A stretch of DNA of 64,000 nt from UKL13-2 sp031414695 (GCA_031414695.1 JANNWG010000074.1:1-64000), one strand, 5' to 3'. Counted from the stretch's first letter, positions 42,922-52,359 are shown. Program-made: numbers and translations. Notes: generated by a model not told the origin, from the letters alone.

Positions 42922-43524
42922 ATGGCATCACGTCTAAAAAAAGCAGCACAAACGGCAAAATCCAATTCAACTGTTGATCAGATCACTGAGAAGCTAGGCC
43001 AAGTTGCCGCTTCACTGTCAGAGCAACAAATGGCCAAGCAAGTCATGGAATCTGCTCAGCAGATCTGGCTAGCTGGTTTGGGCGCATTTTCCAAGACCCA
43101 AGTCGAAGGCAAAAAAGTATTTGAAACCTTAGTCAAACAAGGCGAAGCACTCGAAACCCGTACCCGCCACGTTGCTGAAGCCACCATTGAAACAGCACGC
43201 GATCAAGCGACTAAAACGCTCGACATGGCTACTGGTAAATTTGACAAGCTTGAACAAGTATTTGAGTCACGCGTACACAAATCGCTCAATCGTTTAGGCG
43301 TATTGACCAGCAAAGATATTGAAGCATTATCTGCACAAGTCGCTGAATTAGCCGATGCAGTACGTGCCTTGATGGCACAGGAAAAGCGCACAACAATAGC
43401 GCGTCCTGCGGCAAAAAAACCTGCGATGAATGTTGTCGCAAAAAAAGTGGCCGCTAAAAAAGTTGTCGCGAAAACAGTTACGGCTAAAAAAGCCATTGCT
43501 AAAAAACCAGTTGCAAAAAAGTAA
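42922..43524 (+). CDS. Phasin (PHA granule-associated protein) with histone-like tail
   Basis: I start at ATG 42922 because TAGGAG lies 5 nt before it; an upstream ATG (42826) is unsupported. The 200-residue product has an amphipathic helical core with ESAQQIWLAGLGAFSKTQ and KKVFETLVKQGEALE, typical of PhaF/PhaI-type phasins that coat polyhydroxyalkanoate granules. The C-terminal tail (about 150-200) is a repeat of AKK/VAKK units, like the histone-H1-like tails that link granules to DNA. The neighbour is fadD; no PHA synthase gene is in the window. Granule role is inferred from family. Confidence 0.88.
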   Translation: MASRLKKAAQTAKSNSTVDQITEKLGQVAASLSEQQMAKQVMESAQQIWLAGLGAFSKTQVEGKKVFETLVKQGEALETRTRHVAEATIETARDQATKTLDMATGKFDKLEQVFESRVHKSLNRLGVLTSKDIEALSAQVAELADAVRALMAQEKRTTIARPAAKKPAMNVVAKKVAAKKVVAKTVTAKKAIAKKPVAKK

Positions 43525-43611
43525 TTCGCCGCTGTTAGCGTTTTATTAAGGGCTCATTCCCTTACACCGTCTCCTCCTCGTCCTAATCTTTTTTAAGAAA
43601 CGGACGATTTC

Positions 43612-43643
43612 AAGCCCAAGTTGAAAAACTTGGGCTTTTTTTA
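43612..43643 (+). terminator. Rho-independent terminator of the phasin gene
   Basis: AAGCCCAAG (43612-43620) pairs with CTTGGGCTT (43629-43637) around TTGAAAAA, followed by a T-run. It lies 88 bp after the phasin stop and is the clearest intrinsic terminator in the window. Confidence 0.9.
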
Positions 43644-43696
43644 TTTGTAGCCAGAATAATTTATTCCATTTCTCAATCATCAGTTTGATAAATCAG

Positions 43697-43799
43697 TCAT
43701 TCCCGCGTAGGCGGGAATCCTAGTCAGTCACTACTAGCACATCGCAACTTAGATTCCCGCCTTGACCGTAGGGAATCCCTTTTCGGGATGCGGGAATGA
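43697..43799. repeat. Composite palindrome with TCATTCCCGC ends
   Basis: It contains an inner hairpin ATTCCCGCGTAGGCGGGAAT (43699-43718) and outer ends TCATTCCCGC / GCGGGAATGA. Related sequences are common dispersed repeats in betaproteobacteria. It lies between the phasin terminator and the 3' end of kdpE, and could stop the kdp transcript. Confidence 0.8.
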
Positions 43800-43844
43800 C
43801 GGGACTTTATAAGTCTTTTGAATCTGCGAATAGATTTATTCGCA

Positions 43845-44543
43845 CTACATCACCAGACGATACCCCACAGCTGTTTCAGTCAATATATGTTTCGGCTGCG
43901 CGGGGTCGTCTTCTAATTTTTGTCTGAGGTGCGACATATAGACGCGCAAATAATGGCTGCTATCAGCGTGAGACGGTCCCCACACTTCACGTAGCAAATG
44001 GCGATGCGTGAGTACACGCCCGACATTGCTAATCAGTTGGCATAACAGCCGATATTCAATGGGTGTTAAGTGGACTTCATTATTGTTACGTTTCACAATT
44101 CGCGCGGCTTGATCGACAATCACATCACCAAAGCTAAACACGCTGGTCTCGATATTGTCTTCTCCCTGCACATGTTTTCGACGGATATTGGCTCGCACTC
44201 GCGCCATTAATTCCGCTACGCCAAATGGTTTAGTCAGATAGTCATCCGCACCTGCATCGAGCGCCAAGACTTTATCTATCTCATCGCTGCGGGCGGACAA
44301 CACCATGATCGGTACGTTGCTCCAGCCGCGCACATCGCGTATAAAGTCCACGCCATTGCCATCGGGCAGACCTAAGTCAAGCACAATCAAATCTGGCTTA
44401 CGCGTGCCGGCCTCGGTCAAGCCATGTTTTAGTGTGGCCGCTTCAAAGACGCGCCAGTGCTCCGCCTCTAATGCGGCGCGTACAAAGCGTCTGATTTGTG
44501 GCTCGTCCTCAACAATGACGGCGACTCGAATGGGCTCTGTCAT
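43845..44543 (-). CDS. kdpE: KdpE response regulator
   Basis: This is the OmpR-family DNA-binding regulator that activates kdpFABC when phosphorylated by KdpD. The 232-residue protein has a receiver domain with phosphoacceptor D56 in LIVLDLGLPDGNG, K108-type switch lysine in YLTKPFG, and a winged-helix C-terminus with HLTPIEYRLLCQLISN, HRHLLREVWG and SHYLRVYMSHLRQKLE. Its start lies 3 nt from the end of kdpD. Confidence 0.96.
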   Translation of the reverse strand: MTEPIRVAVIVEDEPQIRRFVRAALEAEHWRVFEAATLKHGLTEAGTRKPDLIVLDLGLPDGNGVDFIRDVRGWSNVPIMVLSARSDEIDKVLALDAGADDYLTKPFGVAELMARVRANIRRKHVQGEDNIETSVFSFGDVIVDQAARIVKRNNNEVHLTPIEYRLLCQLISNVGRVLTHRHLLREVWGPSHADSSHYLRVYMSHLRQKLEDDPAQPKHILTETAVGYRLVM

Positions 44544-44546
44544 TGA

Positions 44547-47306
44547 TTAAATTTCATCATGGCTGGTATCAATGGTGGGTGGCGTGCCAAGTGGCAGCAA
44601 GAAAGTAAATGTGGCGCCTTGAATCATATTGTTTGCAGCACTAATTTTGCCGCCATGTGCTTCTACAATCGCGCGACAAATTGCCAATCCTAGGCCGACG
44701 CCGTGGATGATGGATTCGTTTTCGCCGCGGCTAAATTTATCAAAAATGGTGGACATCATTTTTTCGGCAATGCCTGTACCTGCATCTATCACGGCGACGG
44801 AAAATTGATTCGCCTTTACCGCTGCTGAAATCGTAATCATGCTGTCTGGTGAGCTAAATTTGGCTGCATTTTCAATTAAATTTGCTAGCACACGTTCGAT
44901 CAAGACTGCATCAATTTCAATCAGTGGCAAGTGGGCAGCGAGTTCGACTTTGACTTGACGTGTCGCTACTGCCGCCTTGACACTTTGGATGGCTGCACCG
45001 ATAACTTCCTCGATCGGCAACCACTCACGTTTGAGACGTATATTGCCACTTTGAATACGTGCCATATCGAGTAAATTTTCAACTAAAGTCGCCATTCGGC
45101 GGGCTTCTTGGGCTAAATTATGCCCAATCTCAGCGCTAGTATTAGTGTTTTGATTATTTGTTAGCGATAAGGATTCCGCCAAACCAATCATGGCAGTCAA
45201 CGGTGTACGCAGATCGTGTGACATCGCGGCGAGCAAATTATTGCGTAATTTTTCACTCTCGATATTGACTAACGCACCCTGGGCGACATCAACATAATGG
45301 ATGCGCTCTAAGGCAATAGCGATGAGCACCGCATAGGTTTCAAGTTGCCGCGTTTGTTCTGGCATCAGCAGAAGTGATGGATTGTCCGGGCGCACCGCCA
45401 ACACGCCACGCACGCGCATTGGTGCTTTTAGCGGAATATAGCGAAATGGGTTACTTGGCAAGGTGTCAGTCGCGTAACCGGCAATTTCATTTTTATCAAA
45501 GCTCCACTGCGCGATTGCCATATCAAGCTGTGGAAATGATGCGCTGGTGGTGGCGTTGTTGGCTACGCTGTTAGGTAACGATGCTGATGCTGTGAGTCGG
45601 TCATTTTTATCTGGCAGCAGCAGCGCGATTTGTGCACGAAAAGTTGGCTCTAACAAGGTAGTCGTTGTCGTCACAACCTGCTCGACTTGTAACGCACCTG
45701 ATAAGTCGCGCGAAAATTCATAGAGCAGTCGCGCCCGCGATTCACGGCTAGCCGCTACTCTTACTTGATAACGTAGTGATGCAGTGAGTTGCCCAGTGAT
45801 TAAACCCACCGCTAACATCACCGCAAAGGTGAGTAAATATTGCACATCACTCACAGCAAATGAAAAGCGAGGCGGCACAAAAAAGAAATCAAATAACAAC
45901 ACGCCAAATACCGCCGCAAAAGCCGCAGGCGCACGCCCATATTTGACAGCAACAAAAACCACCACTAATAAAAAAAACATGACGATGTTGGCAAGATCAA
46001 GCTTGTCAACGAGTGGTGTGGCGAGCAGGGTAGTGGCAAGACAGGCTAGTGTGGTGACGATGTAGGCGCGCCAATGTATGCGTTTTGTTGAAGTCGTAAT
46101 TGGTGACGCGGGGTCAGTGGATGGTGGATGGCTTGGCGATTGTTTCGTGCTGACTTCGATCAAATCAATATCAAGACGCATCGCCGCAATACGCTCGTGT
46201 AAATATCGGCCACGAAATAAACGTGATAGACGGCTGGACGGTGCATGACGACCCAGCACGATTCGTGAAAAATTATGTTGACGTGCATAGTCAATGAGTA
46301 CGCTCGCGATAACTTCGCCACTTAATACGGCGGTGGTTGCACCTAAACTTTCTGCGAGTTTGAGTGCGCCTAATATTTGCTCACGTTTTGTCATTGATAG
46401 CCGTTGCAGTGCGGGTGTCTCCACATATACAGCATGCCAACGCCCGCCAAATTCGCCCGCCAAACGCGCAGCACTTCGCACCACCGATTCGGATCCGCTC
46501 GTGCCGATGCAGGCTAATAGCGCCGCATCGGTTTTCCACACTTGATTGATGGATTCTTTATCGCGATACGCTTCGACATCATCTTCAACACGGTCAGCGG
46601 TACGGCGAAGTGCTATTTCGCGCAAGGCCATTAAATTGCCCTTGCGGAAAAAATTCTTTGCCGCACGCTCGGCTTGCTGCGGCAAATAAACTTTGCCCGC
46701 TTTTAATCTCGCCAATAATTCTTCTGCCGTAATATCAACCAAGATCACTTCATTGGCAGCGTCAAAAATTTTGTCTGGCACGGTTTCATTCACGCGAATG
46801 CCAGTAATGCCACCAATCACATCATTCAAACTTTCCAAATGCTGCACGTTTAAGGTGGTGAAAACATCCATGCCCGCGTTCAGCAATTCATCCACATCTT
46901 GCCAGCGTTTGGGATGGCGCGAGCCAGTCGCATTGGTATGCGCGAATTCATCGACCAAAATTAAATCAGGCTTAGCGACTAGTGCTGCATCAATGTCAAA
47001 TTCGTCAATTGATTTGCCATGATGACCAAATTTTTTACGTGGTAATAGCGCTAACCCATCGACTAGTGCCGCCGTTTCACTGCGGCCATGCGTCTCAACA
47101 ATGCCAATTAGCACGTTAACGCCGTCATTCGCGCGGCGTTTGCCCGCTTGTAGCATGGCGTAGGTTTTACCCACACCGGCGGATGAGCCGAAATAAATTC
47201 TGAGTTTGCCGTGACGCTCTACACGAGAATCTTGCTCATCCGCGTCCTCAATAATTTTTGCGAGTAGCTGGTCTGGATCGGGGCGGCTGAGTGGACGTAT
47301 CGACAT
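44547..47306 (-). CDS. kdpD: KdpD sensor histidine kinase
   Basis: This is the membrane sensor for low potassium or ionic stress. The 919-residue protein has the N-terminal KdpD domain with Walker A-like GSSAGVGKTYAML, a USP-like domain (about 255-375), four membrane helices (about 410-510) and a GAF-like region. A HisKA domain follows with phosphoacceptor H697 in MSHDLRTPL, and then an HATPase domain with DAGTGIAEKM and GVGLGLAICRAI. Domain order and length match E. coli KdpD. It is followed by kdpE on the same strand. Confidence 0.96.
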   Translation of the reverse strand: MSIRPLSRPDPDQLLAKIIEDADEQDSRVERHGKLRIYFGSSAGVGKTYAMLQAGKRRANDGVNVLIGIVETHGRSETAALVDGLALLPRKKFGHHGKSIDEFDIDAALVAKPDLILVDEFAHTNATGSRHPKRWQDVDELLNAGMDVFTTLNVQHLESLNDVIGGITGIRVNETVPDKIFDAANEVILVDITAEELLARLKAGKVYLPQQAERAAKNFFRKGNLMALREIALRRTADRVEDDVEAYRDKESINQVWKTDAALLACIGTSGSESVVRSAARLAGEFGGRWHAVYVETPALQRLSMTKREQILGALKLAESLGATTAVLSGEVIASVLIDYARQHNFSRIVLGRHAPSSRLSRLFRGRYLHERIAAMRLDIDLIEVSTKQSPSHPPSTDPASPITTSTKRIHWRAYIVTTLACLATTLLATPLVDKLDLANIVMFFLLVVVFVAVKYGRAPAAFAAVFGVLLFDFFFVPPRFSFAVSDVQYLLTFAVMLAVGLITGQLTASLRYQVRVAASRESRARLLYEFSRDLSGALQVEQVVTTTTTLLEPTFRAQIALLLPDKNDRLTASASLPNSVANNATTSASFPQLDMAIAQWSFDKNEIAGYATDTLPSNPFRYIPLKAPMRVRGVLAVRPDNPSLLLMPEQTRQLETYAVLIAIALERIHYVDVAQGALVNIESEKLRNNLLAAMSHDLRTPLTAMIGLAESLSLTNNQNTNTSAEIGHNLAQEARRMATLVENLLDMARIQSGNIRLKREWLPIEEVIGAAIQSVKAAVATRQVKVELAAHLPLIEIDAVLIERVLANLIENAAKFSSPDSMITISAAVKANQFSVAVIDAGTGIAEKMMSTIFDKFSRGENESIIHGVGLGLAICRAIVEAHGGKISAANNMIQGATFTFLLPLGTPPTIDTSHDEI

Positions 47307-47310
47307 TCGA

Positions 47311-47898
47311 TTATTTTAGAGTCTTTTCAGCCAGCGCTAAATTGAGTTTCAGTACATTTACACGCGCCTCGCCAAACAAGTCAAACATGGGTCGCTCGGT
47401 ATGTTCATCAATCAACGCCTTAATATTTTTAATTGGTAAATTACGTATCTTAGCGACCCGTGCAGCTTGATAACGTGCCGCCGCCTCGCTGATATGCGGA
47501 TCAAGCCCGCTAGCTGATGTGGTGACTAAATCAACCGGTATGGGAAGTTGATTCGTTGGGTCTGCCGCCTGCAATGCGGCAATGCGTGACTTTACCGCCG
47601 CAATCAGGGCTGGGTTAGTCGGCCCTTGATTCGCACCTGACGAGGCGCTGGCATTGTAGGCCATCGGACCTGTTGCGGATGGCCGAGACCAAAAATGTTC
47701 AGGCTGATTAAATGCTTGGCCTATTAAGCTTGAACCGACTACGTTGTCACCACGCTTGATAAGACTACCTGCTGCCTCAAAGGGAAACATAAGCTGAGAT
47801 AGGCTTGTCACGAGTAATGGATACAACACACCAGTGATAAGACTAAACAGGATAAAAAATGTAACAGCGGGACGTAATGATGGTGATAGTGAATTCAT
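47311..47898 (-). CDS. kdpC: KdpC, potassium-transporting ATPase C subunit
   Basis: I start at ATG 47896-47898, with GGAG 6 nt before; an upstream TTG is also in frame but lacks a spacing advantage. The 195-residue protein has one N-terminal membrane helix (FFILFSLITGVLYPLLV) and a periplasmic domain with GSSLIGQAFNQPEHFWSRPSA and DLVTTSASGLDPHIS, the signature of KdpC. It stabilises the KdpFABC pump and lies between kdpB and kdpD with short gaps. Confidence 0.94.
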   Translation of the reverse strand: MNSLSPSLRPAVTFFILFSLITGVLYPLLVTSLSQLMFPFEAAGSLIKRGDNVVGSSLIGQAFNQPEHFWSRPSATGPMAYNASASSGANQGPTNPALIAAVKSRIAALQAADPTNQLPIPVDLVTTSASGLDPHISEAAARYQAARVAKIRNLPIKNIKALIDEHTERPMFDLFGEARVNVLKLNLALAEKTLK

Positions 47899-47914
47899 GT
47901 TTAGCTCCAATTGA

Positions 47915-49999
47915 TTAGAATAAATTGATTAACAAATCAATTAACTTAATGCCCACAAATGGCACAATCAAACCACCCAGTCCATACACCAATAGATTGC
48001 GACGCAACAACGCCGCCGCCCCTACCGCACGGTATTTCACGCCTTTTAGGGCGAGTGGCACCAGCACAATAATGATCAGTGCATTAAAAATCACCGCTGA
48101 CAAAATGGCCGAAGATGGGCTACCAAGCTGCATTACATCAAGCGCGCCTAATTGCGGATAGGTGGTAGCGAATGCGGCAGGAATAATGGCAAAGTATTTC
48201 GCCACATCGTTGGCAATGGAGAATGTTGAAAGTGCACCGCGTGTCATCAACATTTGCTTACCAGTTTCAACAACCTCGATTAACTTAGTCGGGTTTGAGT
48301 CTAGGTCCACCATATTGCCCGCTTCTTTTGCGGCCTGCGTGCCGCTATTCATGGCGACTGCCACATCTGCCTGCGCGAGTGCTGGCGCATCGTTGGTGCC
48401 ATCTCCTGTCATGGCGACCAAGCGGCCTTCATTTTGATATTGGCGGATGAGTTTTAATTTGGCCTCTGGTGTGGCTTCGGCTAAAAAATCATCTACACCT
48501 GCTTCAGCGGCAATCGCAGCGGCGGTTAATTTATTGTCGCCGGTAATCATCACCGTTTTAATACCCATGCGACGTAATTCAACGAATCGCTCCTTAATGC
48601 CTGGTTTCACAATATCTTTTAATTCCACCACGCCCAGCACGCGGCCATTGTCGGCAACTACCAGCGGTGTCGAGCCGCGACGTGCTACGTCTTCGACATT
48701 TCGCATTACCGCATCAGGAAATTTTTCGCCAGCCACATGTGCACTCACGTAATTTTTAATGGCATCCACGGCACCTTTACGGATAACACGTAAGCCATCT
48801 CGGCTCGTCATATCAATACCGCTCATGCGTGTTTCTGCGCTAAAGGCGATGAAGGTAGTCGTATTAGACGCGTCAATTGTGTGCGCCATACCCCGCGCAG
48901 CGGCCAGCACCACAATGCTACGACCTTCGGGTGTCTCATCAGATTCTGACGCTAATGCCGCTGCAATGGCGAGTTGCTGTTCAGTCACATTTGGGGCGGG
49001 TAAAAATGTCGATGCCTGCCGATTTCCTAACGTAATCGTGCCGGTTTTATCAAGTAGCAATACATCCACATCACCTGCGGCTTCAACCGCACGACCAGAT
49101 GTGGCAATCACATTGGCCTCCATCATGCGACTCATGCCTGCTACACCGATAGCAGATAACAGCCCGCCGATCGTTGTGGGGATTAAGCAAACTAATAACG
49201 CAATTAAGATGGTCACTGAAACTGGTGCGCCACTGCCAGAAACTGACACGCTAAATAGTGAAAACGGCATGAGTGTAACCACCGCTAATAAAAACACAAT
49301 CGTTAATGCCACTAGCAAAATAGTGAGCGCGATTTCATTTGGTGTCTTTTGGCGTTTAGCGCCCTCGACCATGCTAATCATGCGATCTAAAAATGCCTCA
49401 CCGGGATTGACTGTGACCCGCACGACTAGCCAGTCAGACAGTACCCGCGTGCCGCCCGTGACGGATGAAAAGTCACCTCCTGATTCACGAATGACCGGGG
49501 CGGATTCACCTGTGATGGCGCTCTCGTCAACCGAGGCAACACCTTCGATGACTTCGCCATCCGCAGGCATGATGTCACCTGCTTCGACTAATACCACGAC
49601 ACCTTTACGAATTTCGTCTGACTCAACAATGGTCCAGCCGTTGCCATATTTAGGCTCGCTGAGTTTTTTCGCCCACGTTTTTTGCTTCATGCCACGTAGC
49701 GATGCGGCTTGCGCTTTGCTGCGGCCTTCGGCGAGGGCTTCGGCAAAATTCGCAAATAAAACGGTAAACCATAGCCAAAGTGAGATCGCCAATATAAAGC
49801 TTGGCTCGCCAATGGTCGCAGCCGCAGTTGGGCTCATGATGGCTTGAAAAAATAATAGTGTTGTGATGATGCTGCCTAAAAAAACCACAAACATCACAGG
49901 GTTTTTCCACTGTACGGTCAGCGAGAGTTTTTTGAAGGCTTCAATTGCTGCCGCTTGTATTAGCGCTATGCTAAATGTATTAATTGTTGAGGTTGACAT
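47915..49999 (-). CDS. kdpB: KdpB, potassium-transporting P-type ATPase
   Basis: This is the catalytic P-type ATPase subunit of the Kdp K+ pump. The 694-residue chain has TGES (163-166, including the Ser that corresponds to the inhibitory phosphorylation site in E. coli), the phosphorylated Asp D317 in LLLDKTGTITLGN and the later MTGDGTNDAPALAQADV. It has about seven membrane helices. The 14-nt gap to kdpA fits a single operon. A 362-codon antisense frame overlaps it but is a codon-usage shadow. Confidence 0.97.
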   Translation of the reverse strand: MSTSTINTFSIALIQAAAIEAFKKLSLTVQWKNPVMFVVFLGSIITTLLFFQAIMSPTAAATIGEPSFILAISLWLWFTVLFANFAEALAEGRSKAQAASLRGMKQKTWAKKLSEPKYGNGWTIVESDEIRKGVVVLVEAGDIMPADGEVIEGVASVDESAITGESAPVIRESGGDFSSVTGGTRVLSDWLVVRVTVNPGEAFLDRMISMVEGAKRQKTPNEIALTILLVALTIVFLLAVVTLMPFSLFSVSVSGSGAPVSVTILIALLVCLIPTTIGGLLSAIGVAGMSRMMEANVIATSGRAVEAAGDVDVLLLDKTGTITLGNRQASTFLPAPNVTEQQLAIAAALASESDETPEGRSIVVLAAARGMAHTIDASNTTTFIAFSAETRMSGIDMTSRDGLRVIRKGAVDAIKNYVSAHVAGEKFPDAVMRNVEDVARRGSTPLVVADNGRVLGVVELKDIVKPGIKERFVELRRMGIKTVMITGDNKLTAAAIAAEAGVDDFLAEATPEAKLKLIRQYQNEGRLVAMTGDGTNDAPALAQADVAVAMNSGTQAAKEAGNMVDLDSNPTKLIEVVETGKQMLMTRGALSTFSIANDVAKYFAIIPAAFATTYPQLGALDVMQLGSPSSAILSAVIFNALIIIVLVPLALKGVKYRAVGAAALLRRNLLVYGLGGLIVPFVGIKLIDLLINLF

Positions 50000-50013
50000 A
50001 GTTAGTGTTCTTT

Positions 50014-51825
50014 CTACTTCGCAAGCTGTTGCAGTTGAAGATGCTCAACAATCGGGCCAAGCGCTAACGCTGGTATATAGGTAAGCGCGCCAACAATAAC
50101 CACCGTGCCGACGAGCAAGACGATAAATAACAAGCCATGTGTTGGCATCGTGCCTTCACTCACCGCAATGCGTTTTTTAGCCGCAAGAGAACCGGCAATG
50201 GCTAATATTGGGATGATGATGGCAAAGCGACCCAGCCACATTACGATGCCTAACAACGTATTGTAAAAAGGCGTGTTAGCGGATAAACCCGCAAAGGCGC
50301 TGCCGTTGTTATTGGCGGCAGAGGTTAGGGCGTACAGTACCTGCGTAAAGCCATGTGCGCCGGGGTTTGAGATGCCCACACGCCCAGCCTCACTCATCAC
50401 AGCAATCGCCGTTCCACCTAAAATTAAGATGGGCGTAATGAGAATAGCTAAAGCCACCATTTTCATTTCAAACGATTCAATTTTTTTGCCAAGATACTCT
50501 GGCGTGCGGCCAATCATCAAGCCCGCAATGAATACCGCCATGATGGCAAAAATCAACATGCCATATAGCCCTGAGCCTACGCCGCCAAATACCACTTCAC
50601 CCAGCTGAATATTGAGTAGCGGCACTAGCCCGCCTAATGGCGTGAAAGCATCGTGCATCGCATTCACCGCACCGCATGAGGCCGCGGTGGTGATGGCCGC
50701 GAATAGGGCGGACGCTGAAATACCAAAGCGTGTTTCTTTGCCCTCCATATTGCCGCCTGATTGTGTGCTGCTTGTGGCTTGGTCAACGCCAAGGGATAAA
50801 AATTGTGGGTTACCTTTATGTTCAGCGTACAGCACCAAACATGTCATGGCGACAAAAATGACCGTCATCGCAGCTAGCACCGCCCAGCCTTGGCGGGTAT
50901 CGCCCACTACCCGACCAAACGCGTAACAAAGTGCGGCAGGCAATAAGAAAATTGATAACATCTGAAAAAAATTCGTCAGCGCGTTAGGGTTTTCATACGG
51001 ATGCGCCGCATTTGCGTTAAAAAATCCGCCACCATTCGTGCCCAACATTTTGATCGCCACTTGTGAAGCCACTGGGCCCATTGCGATGGTTTGTGTTGGT
51101 GTGCTGACGGTTTCCATCACGACATTGCCTTGGGAATCTTTAATCGCCAAACCTGCTTGGTCTAGTTGTGGCTTTTCATAGTTCGTTTGCTCAAGTGTCG
51201 TGGCGCTAACGTAGGCGCTGGTGTTTTGTATCACACCTTGACTCACCAAAAAAAGCGCAAAGACAATGGAAAGTGGCAGCAATATGTAAAGCACCGCACG
51301 ATAAATATCTACCCAAAAATTGCCCAAGGTGTCAGCAGAGTGTCGCGCGAAACCGCGGATGAGAGCAAACACTACTGCGATACCGGTTGCAGCGGAAACA
51401 AAATTTTGCACCGTTAAAGCGAGCATCTGCGTCAGATAGCTCATGGTGGACTCACCACCATAGCCCTGCCAATTGGTATTCGTCACAAAACTAATGGCGG
51501 TATTTAATGCTGAGTCTGCCGACACGTTTGCCATTTGTTGTGGATTAAATGGCAGGGCTAATTGAAAGCGTTGCAGTAAATACACAGCAATAACGCCAGC
51601 GATGCTAAACAACAATACCGAGATGGCGTAGGTCGTCCAATGCATTTGTGTATTTGATTTCACACCTGCAACATTGAGTAAGGCGTTTTCAAGCGGCAAG
51701 CCGAGCTTGACGACGCGCGAATTACCTTCCATTACATTCGCCAAATATGTACCGAGTGGCTTGATGGTGAGCGCCAATACGCCCAAAAATGCGCCTAGCA
51801 ATAACCAACTTTGTGTCGTAATCAT
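50014..51825 (-). CDS. kdpA: KdpA, potassium-binding and translocating subunit
   Basis: This is the K+ channel-like subunit of KdpFABC. The 603-residue protein has about ten membrane segments and filter-region motifs such as LGTNGGGFFNANAAHPYENP and FVTNTNWQGYGGE. Its ATG overlaps the stop of kdpF (ATGA, 51822-51825), indicating coupled translation. The downstream gap of 14 nt to kdpB is normal for this operon. Confidence 0.97.
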   Translation of the reverse strand: MITTQSWLLLGAFLGVLALTIKPLGTYLANVMEGNSRVVKLGLPLENALLNVAGVKSNTQMHWTTYAISVLLFSIAGVIAVYLLQRFQLALPFNPQQMANVSADSALNTAISFVTNTNWQGYGGESTMSYLTQMLALTVQNFVSAATGIAVVFALIRGFARHSADTLGNFWVDIYRAVLYILLPLSIVFALFLVSQGVIQNTSAYVSATTLEQTNYEKPQLDQAGLAIKDSQGNVVMETVSTPTQTIAMGPVASQVAIKMLGTNGGGFFNANAAHPYENPNALTNFFQMLSIFLLPAALCYAFGRVVGDTRQGWAVLAAMTVIFVAMTCLVLYAEHKGNPQFLSLGVDQATSSTQSGGNMEGKETRFGISASALFAAITTAASCGAVNAMHDAFTPLGGLVPLLNIQLGEVVFGGVGSGLYGMLIFAIMAVFIAGLMIGRTPEYLGKKIESFEMKMVALAILITPILILGGTAIAVMSEAGRVGISNPGAHGFTQVLYALTSAANNNGSAFAGLSANTPFYNTLLGIVMWLGRFAIIIPILAIAGSLAAKKRIAVSEGTMPTHGLLFIVLLVGTVVIVGALTYIPALALGPIVEHLQLQQLAK

Positions 51826-51914
51826 GAGAAATCCTCAGGATTTAATAACGTCACGATGAGATAGACGAGTAACGCAACGGCGACGATGGCCGACAGGATA
51901 GTTAAGGCGTCCAT
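51822..51914 (-). CDS. kdpF: KdpF, small subunit of the Kdp pump
   Basis: This 30-residue frame (begins MDALTILSAIVAV, ends NPEDFS) is a single membrane helix. It directly precedes kdpA and overlaps it by ATGA. Size, position and sequence match KdpF, the lipid-like stabilising peptide of the KdpFABC complex. It also overlaps the upstream ORF's stop by one base (TAATG). Confidence 0.93.
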   Translation of the reverse strand: MDALTILSAIVAVALLVYLIVTLLNPEDFS

Positions 51915-52057
51915 TAGCGTGCCGCCTTATTTTTGTTTGTTGTATCGCCTAGCTTTGTACGACCGCGCTGGCTAAGTCGTTCGCAGCCAATTACTAAACC
52001 TACCATCAGCATAAATAACGCCGCTGCTAATCCCAGAAACATCCCGTCCATCGCCAT
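51914..52057 (-). CDS. 47-residue membrane protein upstream of kdpF
   Basis: I start at ATG 52055-52057, with AAGG 7 nt before; a longer frame (52099) lacks one. The peptide begins MAMDGMFLGLAAALFMLM and has one membrane helix, followed by GCERLSQRGRTK and a basic tail. It ends at TAA overlapping kdpF's ATG, so translation is coupled. Short ORFs with a GCERL-type motif upstream of kdpF seem familiar from other betaproteobacteria; function is unknown, and it may be a Kdp accessory. Confidence 0.6.
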   Translation of the reverse strand: MAMDGMFLGLAAALFMLMVGLVIGCERLSQRGRTKLGDTTNKNKAAR

Positions 52058-52161
52058 ATCATTACCTTGAGGATAAAAATCAAGGCTAGAGTTTGGCAAA
52101 TGCGCTGTTAAATCGGTGCTGAGAGCACAGGGTAGGGTGTTAAAAAAGCATAAAGATGGAT

Positions 52162-52228
52162 AAAGTCATTTATCGACGGGCACTTTGGGCAATAAATGTC
52201 TCGAAGTGCCCGTGGATATTTATAGGTT
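52162..52228 (+). repeat. Palindromic repeat family 1, copy G
   Basis: Arms CGACGGGCACTTTGGGCA and GTCTCGAAGTGCCCGTGG pair around AATAAAT; flank AAAGTCATTTATCG and tail GATATTTATAGGTTT are conserved. It lies in a divergent region (kdp | relB), so it cannot serve simply as a terminator. Confidence 0.85.
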
Positions 52229-52303
52229 TGCCTTCAACCTATGTTTTGAGATTTTTTGTAAGCAAACGAGTGCCGTAATGTCCTCATACTACATATTCGC
52301 ATG

Positions 52304-52333
52304 TTGGCATTTGTAGTTCTATTGAGCTACAAT
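52304..52333 (+). promoter_or_regulatory. relB promoter with overlapping operator
   Basis: TTGGCA (52304-52309) and TACAAT (52328-52333) are spaced by 18 bp, a good sigma-70 promoter. The dyad TTGTAG-N10-CTACAA (52311-52332) overlaps the -10 box, as expected of an autoregulatory RelB-type repressor. The relB start is 27 nt downstream behind AGGAGG. Confidence 0.65.
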
Positions 52334-52359
52334 TAAGACTAATTCAACTAGGAGGCGAT

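Larger units (their letters stand above)
52058..52359. other. Divergent region between the kdp operon and relB
   Basis: This 302-bp region holds the kdp promoter side, repeat copy G and the relB promoter/operator. No KdpE site could be named. No gene is seen. Confidence 0.5.

Noticed and set aside
48759..49847. A 362-codon plus-strand frame over kdpB
   Set aside because: It lies wholly antisense to the well-supported kdpB, has no recognisable domain, is rich in Ser/Thr/Pro as expected from a codon shadow, and lacks a Shine-Dalgarno I can see.
44547..52057. The kdp operon as a horizontally acquired island
   Set aside because: Composition and codon use look like those of neighbouring genes, and there are no integrase or tRNA boundaries.
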